Shown here piece after piece: positions 41,925 to 49,952 of a stretch of 64,000 nucleotides of DNA (the stretch's first letter is position 1; each line of letters starts with the position of its first letter). The DNA is from Oscillospiraceae bacterium (GTDB lineage: Bacteria; Bacillota; Clostridia; Oscillospirales; Ruminococcaceae). The DNA is taken from contig CAADVD010000016.1 in NCBI GenBank assembly GCA_900752435.1, positions 124,001 to 188,000 on the forward strand, in the 5' to 3' direction. The notes below the pieces were generated by a model. The model saw only the letters and a list, made by a program, of their open reading frames with translations, was not told where the DNA came from and ran no database searches. Position numbers and translations under genes: made by a program.

Positions 41925-42449
41925 TCATCGGAACATCTCCGCATTTTCAAGATATGACAAAGGAGCGGAGATACCCATCAAGAAATTCTCCCTGTCCAGG
42001 CGAACTTTCCGCTTATCGCAGTCACGCTTTGTCAGTTCCTTTTGTACTTCCAGGTATACACCCTCATCAAAAGCAATCATCGGTATCTTCAGGCGGATTG
42101 CATGGGCAATTTCCCCACGCATCCCACTGCTGATCCGGTTACCGCATATCAGCAGGATATCGCTGCCTTTCAGCAGTTCCAGACCGAACTGAAGGGCAAG
42201 CGCTCTATCAGATGGAATATTGTCGCAAAGGATCATCGGGAGGTACGCATGTGGCGCACTTGCGTTCATACGCATCTTTTTCATGGCATAGAACATATAC
42301 GCCCTTGTCGCCTGCATGTTCTGTGCAATCCCTTCATTCGTGTCTGCACTGAGCGGCGAGCAGATATACGCCCTTTTTTTGCACCTGTCATATGGCAGGA
42401 ACTGATAAATCAACTCCTGCTCCCAACCTTCATAATAAATGTTTTCCAT
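41925..42449 (-). CDS. DUF4406-like (nucleoside 2-deoxyribosyltransferase-related)
   Basis: A 174-residue protein. KRAYICSPLSADTNEGIAQN, HAYLPMILCDNIPSDRALAL and LLKGSDILLICGNRISSGMR followed by GEIAHAIRLKIPMIAFDE follow the nucleoside deoxyribosyltransferase-like fold seen in phage and plasmid DUF4406 proteins. Catalytic status is not certain. GGAG precedes the ATG. It is cotranscribed with the YqaJ nuclease. A nucleotide-salvage or base-modification role is possible. Confidence 0.75.
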   Translation of the reverse strand: MENIYYEGWEQELIYQFLPYDRCKKRAYICSPLSADTNEGIAQNMQATRAYMFYAMKKMRMNASAPHAYLPMILCDNIPSDRALALQFGLELLKGSDILLICGNRISSGMRGEIAHAIRLKIPMIAFDEGVYLEVQKELTKRDCDKRKVRLDRENFLMGISAPLSYLENAEMFR

Positions 42450-42462
42450 TATGGTCTCCTTT

Positions 42463-43500
42463 CTAAATTGGCTGGACCGACACCTTTACCTTGCGGCTTT
42501 CCGATGCTTTTAGAACATCAGTATAAATTGCCGGGTATTTTTCCTTCAAGGCTTTGGAATCGGGCCTGCGGGTTGTTTTTGTCACAAAATCAATCAGAAG
42601 CTTATCGCTGGTCGTCTCCAAGACGCCATGCTCATGCTCCTTCATGACTTCGGCAATTCGCACACTATGTGCTTCAATCTCCTTTTCATATGTTTTGATT
42701 TCTCTGTTGCATTCAGAGATTTTCCCTTGAAGCATTGCAATTCTGCGCAAGGGCGATTCATACTTGCGGGAAAACTCTATTGTTGGAAGTCCCGCCTGAC
42801 TTGCACCATAAATCCTTGCCAGTGACTCCAAAGCAAGCTTTGGTGCAACATCCGCCATTGTCGGGGGTTTATCATTCTCAAGGCTCCAGATCCATTCGTC
42901 CAGGCGTTCAAAGATCATATCCTCCTTCGCCTTATCACGAATAATCTCAGGCATTGCCAGATCATTGTCCGGATTATTTCCCCAAACGGCAGAAAAAGCG
43001 CCAATGTTCACATCCGCTACCGCAAGATAAAACCTCAGCTGCAGTTCATAGTAGAGCGGAATCGCTCCATCTGCCCACTCATCCGCTTTGTGATAAGTAC
43101 AGCTTTTACACTCCAAAATTCCCGGTTCGTTATCGGACGCCCGTGTAAAGCGCCGGTCGAAATTGGCAAGGGCGTAAGGATGATCTGCGTGCTGATACAG
43201 ATTCGTGTCTTCTGTAACGGTATTGCCTGTCTTTGCACCATACCAATAGGCAGCAACCGGCTCTAAAAGATGTCCCATTTGCAATTGATTGGCATTGGCT
43301 TTTTTTGCAGGCTTCATTTGCCCTTTTTTGATTTTCCACAGCTCCAGCGGAGTCGTCCATGGTGATACACCAAAAATAGCTGCAACATCGCTTCCACCCA
43401 CGGTATAGGGAATATCCCCTTTGGGGCCGTGCATACGGCATTCCAGCCATCTGTCATTCGTCATACCTGCGGTATCACAAAGAACAATCGGTTTTGCCAT
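42463..43500 (-). CDS. YqaJ-family viral recombinase/nuclease
   Basis: A 345-residue lambda-exonuclease-type nuclease. YTVGGSDVAAIFGVSPWTTP is the family's N-terminal signature; ILECKSCTYHKADEW carries the catalytic E-x-K, and YYELQLRFYLAVADV carries the conserved Gln. The C-terminal 100 residues form a coiled-coil-like region (AMLQGKISECNREIKTYEKE). Its start overlaps the preceding stop (TGATG). It most likely resects DNA ends for the annealing protein. Confidence 0.92.
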   Translation of the reverse strand: MAKPIVLCDTAGMTNDRWLECRMHGPKGDIPYTVGGSDVAAIFGVSPWTTPLELWKIKKGQMKPAKKANANQLQMGHLLEPVAAYWYGAKTGNTVTEDTNLYQHADHPYALANFDRRFTRASDNEPGILECKSCTYHKADEWADGAIPLYYELQLRFYLAVADVNIGAFSAVWGNNPDNDLAMPEIIRDKAKEDMIFERLDEWIWSLENDKPPTMADVAPKLALESLARIYGASQAGLPTIEFSRKYESPLRRIAMLQGKISECNREIKTYEKEIEAHSVRIAEVMKEHEHGVLETTSDKLLIDFVTKTTRRPDSKALKEKYPAIYTDVLKASESRKVKVSVQPI

Positions 43501-44642
43501 CAGTAACTCACCGCCTTTGCAAGGTCGTAATCACTCCATCTGAATGAAAGCGCACGAGCCATATTTTCTTCTATGACCAGCATCTTACTTTCCGGCGTGT
43601 TTTCAGTCCTCAAAATAAACGGGATCTCCTGCATAGCAAGAAATACGTCATGGGCTGTCGCCGGGCCGCCTCCGTATGCCATCTCGTACATGGCGATAGC
43701 TTCGACTGCAGCCTTTTTTGGCAGACTAAGTTTTTTACATACCCTGGTCATAGCGTTTACCGGATAATCCAAATGGATCTCCAGCAGTTTCTGCAGTTTG
43801 GCAATGCTATCCCCGAATTGGGCAAACAGCTGATCCAACGCTGTATCAAAGTCGGAAACCTTGGACTGATGCCTGTGGTCAACTGCGATGCAGCCCCCGA
43901 TATGGATAGAACGCTTTCCGCTCACCAGTAGGGCTGAGACCTTTGCTGAAGCCACTCCAGTATCCGAACTCATAAAACGGACACCCGGAGTCAGTTTGGA
44001 AGCCATAGCCGTTTTTCCTTGGGAATCCAGCAGCTTTGTGTACGCTCCTAGCAAATCCTCTTTTTGATCTGGCATCGTCCATGCTGCGCTTACCATCGCA
44101 TGGTCACAGTAGCCGGACTCAAACTCGTTTCCTGAAAAACGGGCATCCAGCTTTGTCTTCAGAGCAGTGAGCAGCTCATCAATCGGTAGCACTGAATAAT
44201 CAACAGCATCCCCGGAATGAACCGCCGCAACTTTTTCATCACGAATCAGCAAAAGTGCATCCGCTGAATAAAGACGCAGGCAGGCGTTTAACACCTCCGC
44301 CAGCACTTCACGGCTCAGTTTAGGGAGCGCCGTGCCACCGATTTTTGCCCTGTCCAAAAGGCTTTTGTAGGCTGTCATGCGCATGGGGAAGAGTTCCCCG
44401 TCAACACGCATGGCCAGGCCGAGATTGTTTGCTGTGTCATCCACAGCGTCCTGTGTGGTTCCTGACGCAAATGCCGGCAGATCAGTGCTCAGGGCAGAGC
44501 CTTTGCCCAGCGGCTGAATTTCAAGGTCACTGACCCTGGCTTTCACCCAGCGGCTGTTCTTGGACTGCTCCTTGTGATAATCCAGCATAAAGGGATAGGA
44601 ACTGAATGTGGTGTAGAAACCATCCTGACATTGTTTTTGCAT
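43500..44642 (-). CDS. Plasmid/phage-type protein, DUF932-like (tentative)
   Basis: A 380-residue protein. Features are SRWVKARVSDLEIQPLGKGS near residue 30, LGLAMRVDGELFPMRMTAYK near 100, LNACLRLYSADALLLIRDEK near 135, and a C-terminal helical part. Length and position before a YqaJ nuclease resemble DUF932 (phage/plasmid-like) proteins, but I cannot confirm the family. GGAG precedes the ATG. It is the first gene after one of the two repeated promoter-leader modules and may be an early-expressed gene. Confidence 0.5.
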   Translation of the reverse strand: MQKQCQDGFYTTFSSYPFMLDYHKEQSKNSRWVKARVSDLEIQPLGKGSALSTDLPAFASGTTQDAVDDTANNLGLAMRVDGELFPMRMTAYKSLLDRAKIGGTALPKLSREVLAEVLNACLRLYSADALLLIRDEKVAAVHSGDAVDYSVLPIDELLTALKTKLDARFSGNEFESGYCDHAMVSAAWTMPDQKEDLLGAYTKLLDSQGKTAMASKLTPGVRFMSSDTGVASAKVSALLVSGKRSIHIGGCIAVDHRHQSKVSDFDTALDQLFAQFGDSIAKLQKLLEIHLDYPVNAMTRVCKKLSLPKKAAVEAIAMYEMAYGGGPATAHDVFLAMQEIPFILRTENTPESKMLVIEENMARALSFRWSDYDLAKAVSY

Positions 44643-44691
44643 ATTTCATGCTCCTTTCTTTTCTGGCGGGATTGCCGCCTTGATATATAAC

Positions 44692-44721
44692 AAAAGCCAG
44701 CAATCCCGAAAGACTGCTGGC
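44692..44721 (-). terminator. Second leader hairpin before the gene at 43500
   Basis: GCCAGCA (44696-44702) pairs with TGCTGGC (44715-44721), and TTTTG follows on the minus strand. It lies about 50 bases beyond the first leader terminator, so two terminators precede the gene. Confidence 0.75.
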
Positions 44722-44750
44722 TTATGCCCAAATGAATTGGCCGGAAAACA

Positions 44751-44871
44751 AAAAAAGTGCCATCTGCAAAATTGCAAATGACACTTTGATAAACTCTGTT
44801 AAACTGTGTTTAGCCGTAGCCAAACTTGATACTGATGTAAATATTATAACAGATTTATTTGCAATAGTCAA
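44751..44871 (-). promoter_or_regulatory. Promoter-leader-terminator module, copy 1
   Basis: -35 TTGACT (44866-44871), 17-base spacer, -10 TATAAT (44843-44848). The leader has ATCAGTATCAAG and CAGAGTTTATCAAAGTGTCA, and ends in a terminator (AAAGTG-T-CAT-T-TGCA against TGCA-G-ATG-G-CACTTT, then TTTTTT) at 44751-44787. The same order of elements occurs at 58294-58417. It controls the operon beginning at 44642. Confidence 0.82.
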
Positions 44872-44907
44872 TCCACCAGGAGAAAAGAGCATTCTTACTG
44901 CAAATGT

Positions 44908-45018
44908 TTACTCCGAGCGCTTATTTCTGTAAGTTCGGTTAATCTGAAACATACACATAAAAACAACGCCAAACACGCTGCCGCCTATAAAACTAAGGAT
45001 ACCTATCAACCATCCCAT
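44908..45018 (-). CDS. DUF3789-like small membrane protein
   Basis: A 36-residue single-helix protein: MGWLIGILSFIGGSVFGVVF, MCMFQINRTYRNKRSE. The short helix with GG and ending in MC(M/L) followed by a basic tail matches DUF3789 proteins, common on Firmicutes mobile elements. AAAGGAGG precedes the ATG. It overlaps nothing and lies between the serine hydrolase terminator and leader module 1. Function unknown. Confidence 0.75.
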   Translation of the reverse strand: MGWLIGILSFIGGSVFGVVFMCMFQINRTYRNKRSE

Positions 45019-45040
45019 ACTATATACCTCCTTTTTGATA

Positions 45041-45071
45041 TAAAAAAGAGATGCTGATAATCAACATCTCC
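45041..45071 (-). terminator. Terminator after the serine hydrolase
   Basis: GAGATG (45048-45053) pairs with CATCTC (45065-45070), and TTTTTTA follows on the minus strand. Confidence 0.8.
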
Positions 45072-45126
45072 GGGTTACAATATTCTTTTTATTTCAAAAC
45101 TTTATGAATTGATAAATCAGAATTTG

Positions 45127-46110
45127 TCATCCTAAAACAAATGGCTCGATATATTCTCTTATAAACTGAACCCTATCAAATACCAAAGGTTTGAAAGTTG
45201 CCGTAACGGATATAACGATATTTTTTTCGGTATTAACATATATTACATTTCCGCTATCGCCGATTGCAGAATATATTTTCTTTTCACTATCTATAATCCA
45301 CCACAAAAATCCATATTGCATAAATCCAAATTTTTCATCAGTAGTTAAATATGGTGTTGTTATCTTTTCAATCCATTCAGAAGATACAATTCTTTTGTTA
45401 TCATACATTCCTTTATCAAGGCACATTTGTCCTATTTTCGCCATATCTTCTGCTGATAAACACAAGCCAAAACCCGAAGTAACTGTTCCTTTGTTATCAC
45501 AAAACCAACCGTTTTCTTTAGGTTCTTTTGAAGTTACAAAGCCAATATGTTCCTCTTTGTTTTTTACTGTGTAAAGATGTCTGTTCTTTATTCCAAGGGG
45601 CTTAAATAAATATTTATTGGCAAATTCCAATGTTGGCATATTGCTTACTTTGGTTATTATTGTACTCAATATATGTATACCGAGTGTTGAATACTTAAAC
45701 TCACCTATAATATCGCTTTTACCGCCGAGCAAATCAAGAACTGCCTTTGTCCAATCCTCACTCATACATACTTTTGTCCAAGGCTCCGACTTGAATTTAT
45801 ACGGTGCGGTCATCGTAAGCAAATGATATAAAGTAATATCGTGTATGGTCTTTTCTCCTCTTTTAATCACATAGTCAGGGAAAAAGTCCAATACTTTTTG
45901 ATGAATACTTTTAATCATACCTTTGTCAATAGCAATTCCTATAAGTATGGCTATAATGCTTTTTGTTACCGAAGCAATATGAACATTATCATCTTGTTTG
46001 AAATCATTCCAAGTATCACTATAAATAATGTTGCTATCTTTGACTGCAACCACTTGGCATATATTAGGCTGTTGCTCTCCTATAACACGATGTAATTCTT
46101 CTTTATTCAT
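45127..46110 (-). CDS. Serine hydrolase, beta-lactamase/esterase class C fold
   Basis: A 327-residue cytoplasmic-looking protein with no signal peptide. HIASVTKSIIAILIG holds the nucleophile S-x2-K; GEFKYSTLGIHIL holds the Tyr motif (YST for Y-x-N); YSAIGDSGNVIYVN stands in the HxG/KTG position. The family covers esterases, D-aminopeptidases and beta-lactamase-like proteins; substrate unknown. Base use is more A+T-rich than adjacent element genes, and it has its own terminator, so it looks like a cargo insertion between AbiE and the recombination operon. Confidence 0.85.
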   Translation of the reverse strand: MNKEELHRVIGEQQPNICQVVAVKDSNIIYSDTWNDFKQDDNVHIASVTKSIIAILIGIAIDKGMIKSIHQKVLDFFPDYVIKRGEKTIHDITLYHLLTMTAPYKFKSEPWTKVCMSEDWTKAVLDLLGGKSDIIGEFKYSTLGIHILSTIITKVSNMPTLEFANKYLFKPLGIKNRHLYTVKNKEEHIGFVTSKEPKENGWFCDNKGTVTSGFGLCLSAEDMAKIGQMCLDKGMYDNKRIVSSEWIEKITTPYLTTDEKFGFMQYGFLWWIIDSEKKIYSAIGDSGNVIYVNTEKNIVISVTATFKPLVFDRVQFIREYIEPFVLG

Positions 46111-46187
46111 TTAATTACACCTCACTTTCAAATTCCGATTTCTATTATAAGTGTTTCAAAAAAAATTTAATCTTTTCTTACTTGATA

Positions 46188-47027
46188 TCACAAATCAAGA
46201 ATCTTTGCAATTTCGTCCACTGTATCAAGAACTTCATTGAATTTCAAATCTCCAATGTATTTGTTGTCCGCAGCATAATTATCCCACAGAAGATATAACT
46301 GCGGCTCTTCACGGATATCCTTCAAAATATCTCTCCAGTCCATGATATCATCAACCGAATCTCTTTTCTCCGCAGTATGAATAACTGCTGCTCTCAGAAC
46401 CTCCATCTGAACCACATCTTTACGGCTGCGGTAAAGAGTATGTAAATCATAATAATCCCTTGCCCTTGTAGTTCCAATGTTTCTGCGGATAATCGTTTCA
46501 TATTTTTCCGCAAGCACTGTCTCAAGCGTATATGCCATGACCGAAACCGTTTTCTCCTCAAACACAAACGGGAAATCATAACGAATGGCTGCAGGCGTAA
46601 TAATATCTCCGGTAGTAATGTCTATCTTCATTGGGCTGTCAATCTTCCCGTATTTTGCACGCAGATGAACCCGGAAATTATTGTACGCATCATCCTCGCG
46701 GATTGGTTCAATTTTCTGAAATTCAAAAGAAATTCCGTCTCCCACATCCATTGCGATAATCTCTTTGACTGCAGAAACGATCTCGTCCTCTTCCATCTGA
46801 ATACCACGCGCCGTTGTGTCCATATCCATAGTAGTGCGTTCACCAATACCGATCATTGATGATATCAAGAGTCCGCCCTTCAAAATAAAATTGTCCCGAA
46901 AGGATGAAGCTGCCAAACGATCAATGATTCTTTCAAATAAAAACATCTGCAGCACTTCCTGTGCACGAAGATTTTTCTTCGCTGCCATGCTGCGAATGGC
47001 TCCTTTTAGTTGTTCCGGTGTCTTCAT
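46188..47027 (-). CDS. abiEii: AbiEii-type nucleotidyltransferase toxin
   Basis: A 279-residue toxin of the PF08843 family. FILKGGLLISSMIGIGERTT, TMDMDTTARG (metal-binding acidic pair) and MKIDITTGDIITP are the nucleotidyltransferase motifs; LETVLAEKYETIIRR and RARDYYDLHTL are family-typical. It transfers nucleotides to tRNA or another target and halts growth. Its ATG overlaps the antitoxin stop by one base, and GGAGG lies upstream, so the two are coupled. Confidence 0.92.
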   Translation of the reverse strand: MKTPEQLKGAIRSMAAKKNLRAQEVLQMFLFERIIDRLAASSFRDNFILKGGLLISSMIGIGERTTMDMDTTARGIQMEEDEIVSAVKEIIAMDVGDGISFEFQKIEPIREDDAYNNFRVHLRAKYGKIDSPMKIDITTGDIITPAAIRYDFPFVFEEKTVSVMAYTLETVLAEKYETIIRRNIGTTRARDYYDLHTLYRSRKDVVQMEVLRAAVIHTAEKRDSVDDIMDWRDILKDIREEPQLYLLWDNYAADNKYIGDLKFNEVLDTVDEIAKILDL

Positions 47028-47647
47028 TATAAAACCTCCATATATGTTCTTATCTTATCTTCAATTCCAAATACCTTGCCATATTTCAGCAATTTTCGGT
47101 TATTTGGATTTGTCTTAAAATAGTCCTTAATTGCCTGCGTAAAAAGCTGGAGCTCAATTTGATCCTTATCCCGGATCACATCACAAATACAGCGCTCCCT
47201 GTCATACAGCTTTACCATCCCGCCTTGAGGGGATTTTGTTTCTGTTATTCCAAGATCGTAAACTTCCGTCTGTACATAATGACAACGTAAATTTGGATTA
47301 TCACGCCTTAACCTGCTGATGTTCGTTCCGCGAGGCAGCGTTATATCCAAGATGTTCGGCGCCCTGTCCGACATCCCCCAAAAGAACAGTGCGGTGCCAT
47401 AGGAATATATTATCTTTGCGCTTTGTGCCTGAAGAAGCGCAAACTCATCAGTAAATTCATCGGTCAAAGTATATAACCCTTTTCGCACCGGATCTAATTT
47501 TCCCATATCAACATACTTTTTCAACATCGGTCTGCTGATTCCAGCCGCCTCAATATCAGAAGTCTTAACAAACCCATTGCTTTTTTCTGCAATTGTTTGA
47601 ATTTTAGTCCAAATCGTGTCCGTATCAATGCACCTCCTTGGTTCCAT
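47027..47647 (-). CDS. abiEi: AbiEi-type antitoxin/autorepressor
   Basis: A 206-residue protein with an N-terminal winged helix (NGFVKTSDIEAAGISRPMLK, KYVDMGKLDPVRKGLYTLTD) and a C-terminal antitoxin domain (ALFFWGMSDRAPNILDITLP; YDRERCICDVIRDKDQI). It neutralises AbiEii and represses the operon at the inverted repeat just upstream. The start is uncertain: the ATG at 47647 sits 10-12 bases after the predicted transcription start, while an AAGGAGG inside the frame points to a later, non-ATG start. Confidence 0.88.
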   Translation of the reverse strand: MEPRRCIDTDTIWTKIQTIAEKSNGFVKTSDIEAAGISRPMLKKYVDMGKLDPVRKGLYTLTDEFTDEFALLQAQSAKIIYSYGTALFFWGMSDRAPNILDITLPRGTNISRLRRDNPNLRCHYVQTEVYDLGITETKSPQGGMVKLYDRERCICDVIRDKDQIELQLFTQAIKDYFKTNPNNRKLLKYGKVFGIEDKIRTYMEVL

Positions 47648-47693
47648 TTACATCCGCACTCCACATTATACACTATTGAAGTGCGAATGTAAA
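47647..47693 (-). promoter_or_regulatory. abiE promoter with AbiEi inverted-repeat operator
   Basis: -35 TTTACA (47688-47693), 17-base spacer, -10 TATAAT (47665-47670). Inverted arms TTTACATCCGCACTCCA (47647-47663) and TGAAGTGCGAATGTAAA (47677-47693) bracket it. AbiEi proteins are known to bind paired inverted repeats at their promoter. Confidence 0.85.
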
Positions 47694-47737
47694 TAGAACC
47701 CTCGGAGATTAGTATATCCAAATTGAAAACAGTTATA

Positions 47738-47767
47738 CAAAAAGGGATGCCGCCGAAATGACATCCC
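47738..47767 (-). terminator. Terminator after the gene at 47786
   Basis: GGGATG (47744-47749) pairs with CATCCC (47762-47767), and TTTTTG follows on the minus strand. Confidence 0.8.
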
Positions 47768-47785
47768 CAAGAAAAAAATCAGAAT

Positions 47786-48112
47786 CTACTCGTACTTTAC
47801 TGTTTTAAACCCTCCGATTGAGGTAAACAGTTCGATAAAAGTCTCGTTAATATTCGCCATATAAAGATTCTCATACAGGAACCTTATTACTTCTGGATTT
47901 GATATTTCCATGACAGTACGCTCTTGTTTATTAATAAGAAAATATTGCTTGGTCTCACCATTGATAAAAAATTGTTGCTGAGTGCCCTCCCAGCGATCCA
48001 GCATATAATTGAACGAATTTATATCAGCATTTTTGCCCCAATCATATACCCAACATTCTTCACCATTTCTGATAATTTTTCTGTACGTGTCCGGATTATA
48101 ATAAACAGACAT
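47786..48112 (-). CDS. Hypothetical protein next to abiE
   Basis: A 108-residue protein: MSVYYNPDTYRKIIRNGEEC, WVYDWGKNADINSFNYMLDR, QYFLINKQERTVMEISNPEV. It is not recognised. The ATG at 48112 has AGGAGG 6 bases upstream. It is last of the long minus-strand block 48-57 kb, but hairpins on both sides suggest a separate transcript. Aromatic-rich, no signal peptide or membrane segment. Confidence 0.6.
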   Translation of the reverse strand: MSVYYNPDTYRKIIRNGEECWVYDWGKNADINSFNYMLDRWEGTQQQFFINGETKQYFLINKQERTVMEISNPEVIRFLYENLYMANINETFIELFTSIGGFKTVKYE

Positions 48113-48191
48113 ATTTCGCCTCCTGTTCATAAGTATATTTGTATTATAGCAAAAAGGCCATCCTTCTTCTACATATAGTTAAAGCAACTGA

Positions 48192-48214
48192 GGGATGCCT
48201 ACAAAAGACATCCC
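48192..48214 (-). terminator. Hairpin after the methyltransferase gene
   Basis: GGGATG (48192-48197) pairs with CATCCC (48209-48214). The stem is the same as in the hairpin at 47744, with a different loop. The T-run is weak. Confidence 0.55.
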
Positions 48215-48227
48215 CCAGACGCAGATA

Positions 48228-49160
48228 CTATGCTGCGCTTCTGTTCAACGACCACATTCCCCTGCCATCATGAAAGAAGTATGTAGGATTGATCTGAAGC
48301 GTTTGGCGGATTTTTTCTTTCCACCACTTATTTGCCTGTGCTTTTTTGTGCGGCTCTATTTTCTCATAGAGAAACGTGAGCGTCACCGGCTCGCTGCACT
48401 GTTCCAAAACGGCAGCAACCACATCACGCCATGTCGCTCCCGGCATATCCCGGATATCGACCTCCGTTTTCTTTGCCATGATAATCGGAACCAAAAGCGG
48501 TGAATCCTTTCGGACAATCATCACATACTCATGTAAGATCGGTATGAATTTCCCGCTATACTGGATCTGGTCTGAAAAGCAGTTATGCTGGGCCTTGATA
48601 ATGATATTCTCCAAAGACCCCGGTTTGACGATCTCGGAAAGCATACTGTACAGCACGCCTTTCTTCTTGATATCGCCCATCAGCACCGCCATCCTGCCGC
48701 CTTTTTCAAGGGCAGAAAACTGCTTCATCATGGCGTAATTCATTTTTTCCACAAAGCCTGCCCAGTCCGGTATGCGTGACAGGTCATACTGCCTCGGGTC
48801 ATAGCCGTAGCTCTTCTGGACATCCGCCGCTTTGTACATGACATCCGAATAGGTCACGATATCCCAGTATGGAGGGTGCCAGAATATAAACTCCGGGCGC
48901 TCCGGGATCTCGCAGTTCATGATGTCAAAACCGCTGTGCAGGTCATAGAGATGACTGCCAATACCCAGCTTGTCCGCCGCCGCTTTGGTCGTCCCGCTTC
49001 CGCACATATAATCGCAGATTTCTGCCGGCTGGAAGAACTCCAGAAGGTCCTCGATCAGTCTGGGGGAACAGTTCCCCCGGTAACGGTTGTTGCCGCCTTC
49101 GCCACGCTCCGGATAGGAGACGATGCTGGTCAGCGGCCTTGTATCGCTTTTATAAGGCAT
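48228..49160 (-). CDS. DNA methyltransferase (orphan, amino-methylating type)
   Basis: A 310-residue class I methyltransferase. AEICDYMCGSGTTKAAADKL is the SAM-binding motif I region, and PEFIFWHPPYWDIVTYSDVM holds HPPY in place of the usual (D/N/S)PPY motif IV. GGRMAVLMGDI is motif VI-like. An additional C-terminal domain (RDVVAAVLEQCSEPVTLTFL, YFFHDGRGMWSLN) may bind DNA. No restriction endonuclease is adjacent, so it is probably an anti-restriction or regulatory methylase. AGGAGG precedes the ATG. Confidence 0.82.
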   Translation of the reverse strand: MPYKSDTRPLTSIVSYPERGEGGNNRYRGNCSPRLIEDLLEFFQPAEICDYMCGSGTTKAAADKLGIGSHLYDLHSGFDIMNCEIPERPEFIFWHPPYWDIVTYSDVMYKAADVQKSYGYDPRQYDLSRIPDWAGFVEKMNYAMMKQFSALEKGGRMAVLMGDIKKKGVLYSMLSEIVKPGSLENIIIKAQHNCFSDQIQYSGKFIPILHEYVMIVRKDSPLLVPIIMAKKTEVDIRDMPGATWRDVVAAVLEQCSEPVTLTFLYEKIEPHKKAQANKWWKEKIRQTLQINPTYFFHDGRGMWSLNRSAA

Positions 49161-49171
49161 AACGCCACCTC

Positions 49172-49609
49172 CTAACCTCCATTCTCAACAGACTGGTAAT
49201 CTATTTCTATCGCCTCATCTGTCAAAATGGAAACATATTTTCGGAAAAGCCCTGCGACGGCCTCCTCCGTCATGAGCTGTCTGTGTTTTCCCATGTTCCA
49301 GGGATAATCCGGCACATAGAGCAGATAATCCGTGCCGTCATGGCTGTCGCACGCCACAAGATCAATGTCCTCTGCCTCAAGGATCACTTCTTTTAAGATG
49401 GTTGCCAGGCCAAGCATATAGTCCTGGTCGAACTCCAGATAATCCTCGTAGGCCGGCTCCGATATCTCACACTCATCCAGCCATGCCTGTATTTTCTTTT
49501 GGTACTCCGGTGCCAGGGAAATCAGCTTCTGCAGGCGTTCCACAGACTCATCCGTAATATCGGAAACGCAGATCCCATAGCCGTAAGTATGCCATTCTGA
49601 GTAACTCAT
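49172..49609 (-). CDS. Acidic hypothetical protein
   Basis: A 145-residue acidic protein: YSEWHTYGYGICVSDITDES, EYQKKIQAWLDECEISEPAY, IDLVACDSHDGTDYLLYVPDYPW is split over two strands. It is not recognised. Its ATG overlaps the preceding stop by 4 bases, so it is coupled to the gene at 49606. It belongs to a run of five acidic unknown proteins between the methyltransferase and the VWA gene. Confidence 0.65.
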   Translation of the reverse strand: MSYSEWHTYGYGICVSDITDESVERLQKLISLAPEYQKKIQAWLDECEISEPAYEDYLEFDQDYMLGLATILKEVILEAEDIDLVACDSHDGTDYLLYVPDYPWNMGKHRQLMTEEAVAGLFRKYVSILTDEAIEIDYQSVENGG

Positions 49610-49947
49610 ACTGCACCTCCTAATGGCACGTCATCATGCCAGTTGTTTTTCGCACTGCGGAACAACTCCAAGAGCTGCACCACAGTCATGTCAACATTGG
49701 AAACATTTTCGGTAGCCTCAAACCCATCTGCACTTAATTCAAACCAGCAATGGTCCACCTCCTCGTCAAACCTGTCAAAGCGTTTTTCAGGAAGCCCCAC
49801 CTGCCGGGGAATGAAATATTCCCCACAGTCCAGACAGGATATGACTTCTGCGATTTGCACTTCGCTTATCTCGCCAATAACCACACAGGAATTTGGCATC
49901 TTGTAGTTGTCTGCATCCCGGTAGAGATAGTTAATCCTTGTATTCAT
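49606..49947 (-). CDS. Hypothetical protein, coupled to the gene at 49172
   Basis: A 113-residue acidic protein: NYLYRDADNYKMPNSCVVIG, ISCLDCGEYFIPRQVGLPEK, DEEVDHCWFELSADGFEATE. The segment DADNYKMPNSCVV.G resembles phage/plasmid proteins of unknown role. It contains C-x2-C (SCLDCGE) but no second pair. AGGAGA precedes the ATG. It ends in an ATGA overlap with the next gene. Confidence 0.62.
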   Translation of the reverse strand: MNTRINYLYRDADNYKMPNSCVVIGEISEVQIAEVISCLDCGEYFIPRQVGLPEKRFDRFDEEVDHCWFELSADGFEATENVSNVDMTVVQLLELFRSAKNNWHDDVPLGGAV

Positions 49948-49952
49948 AGTCT

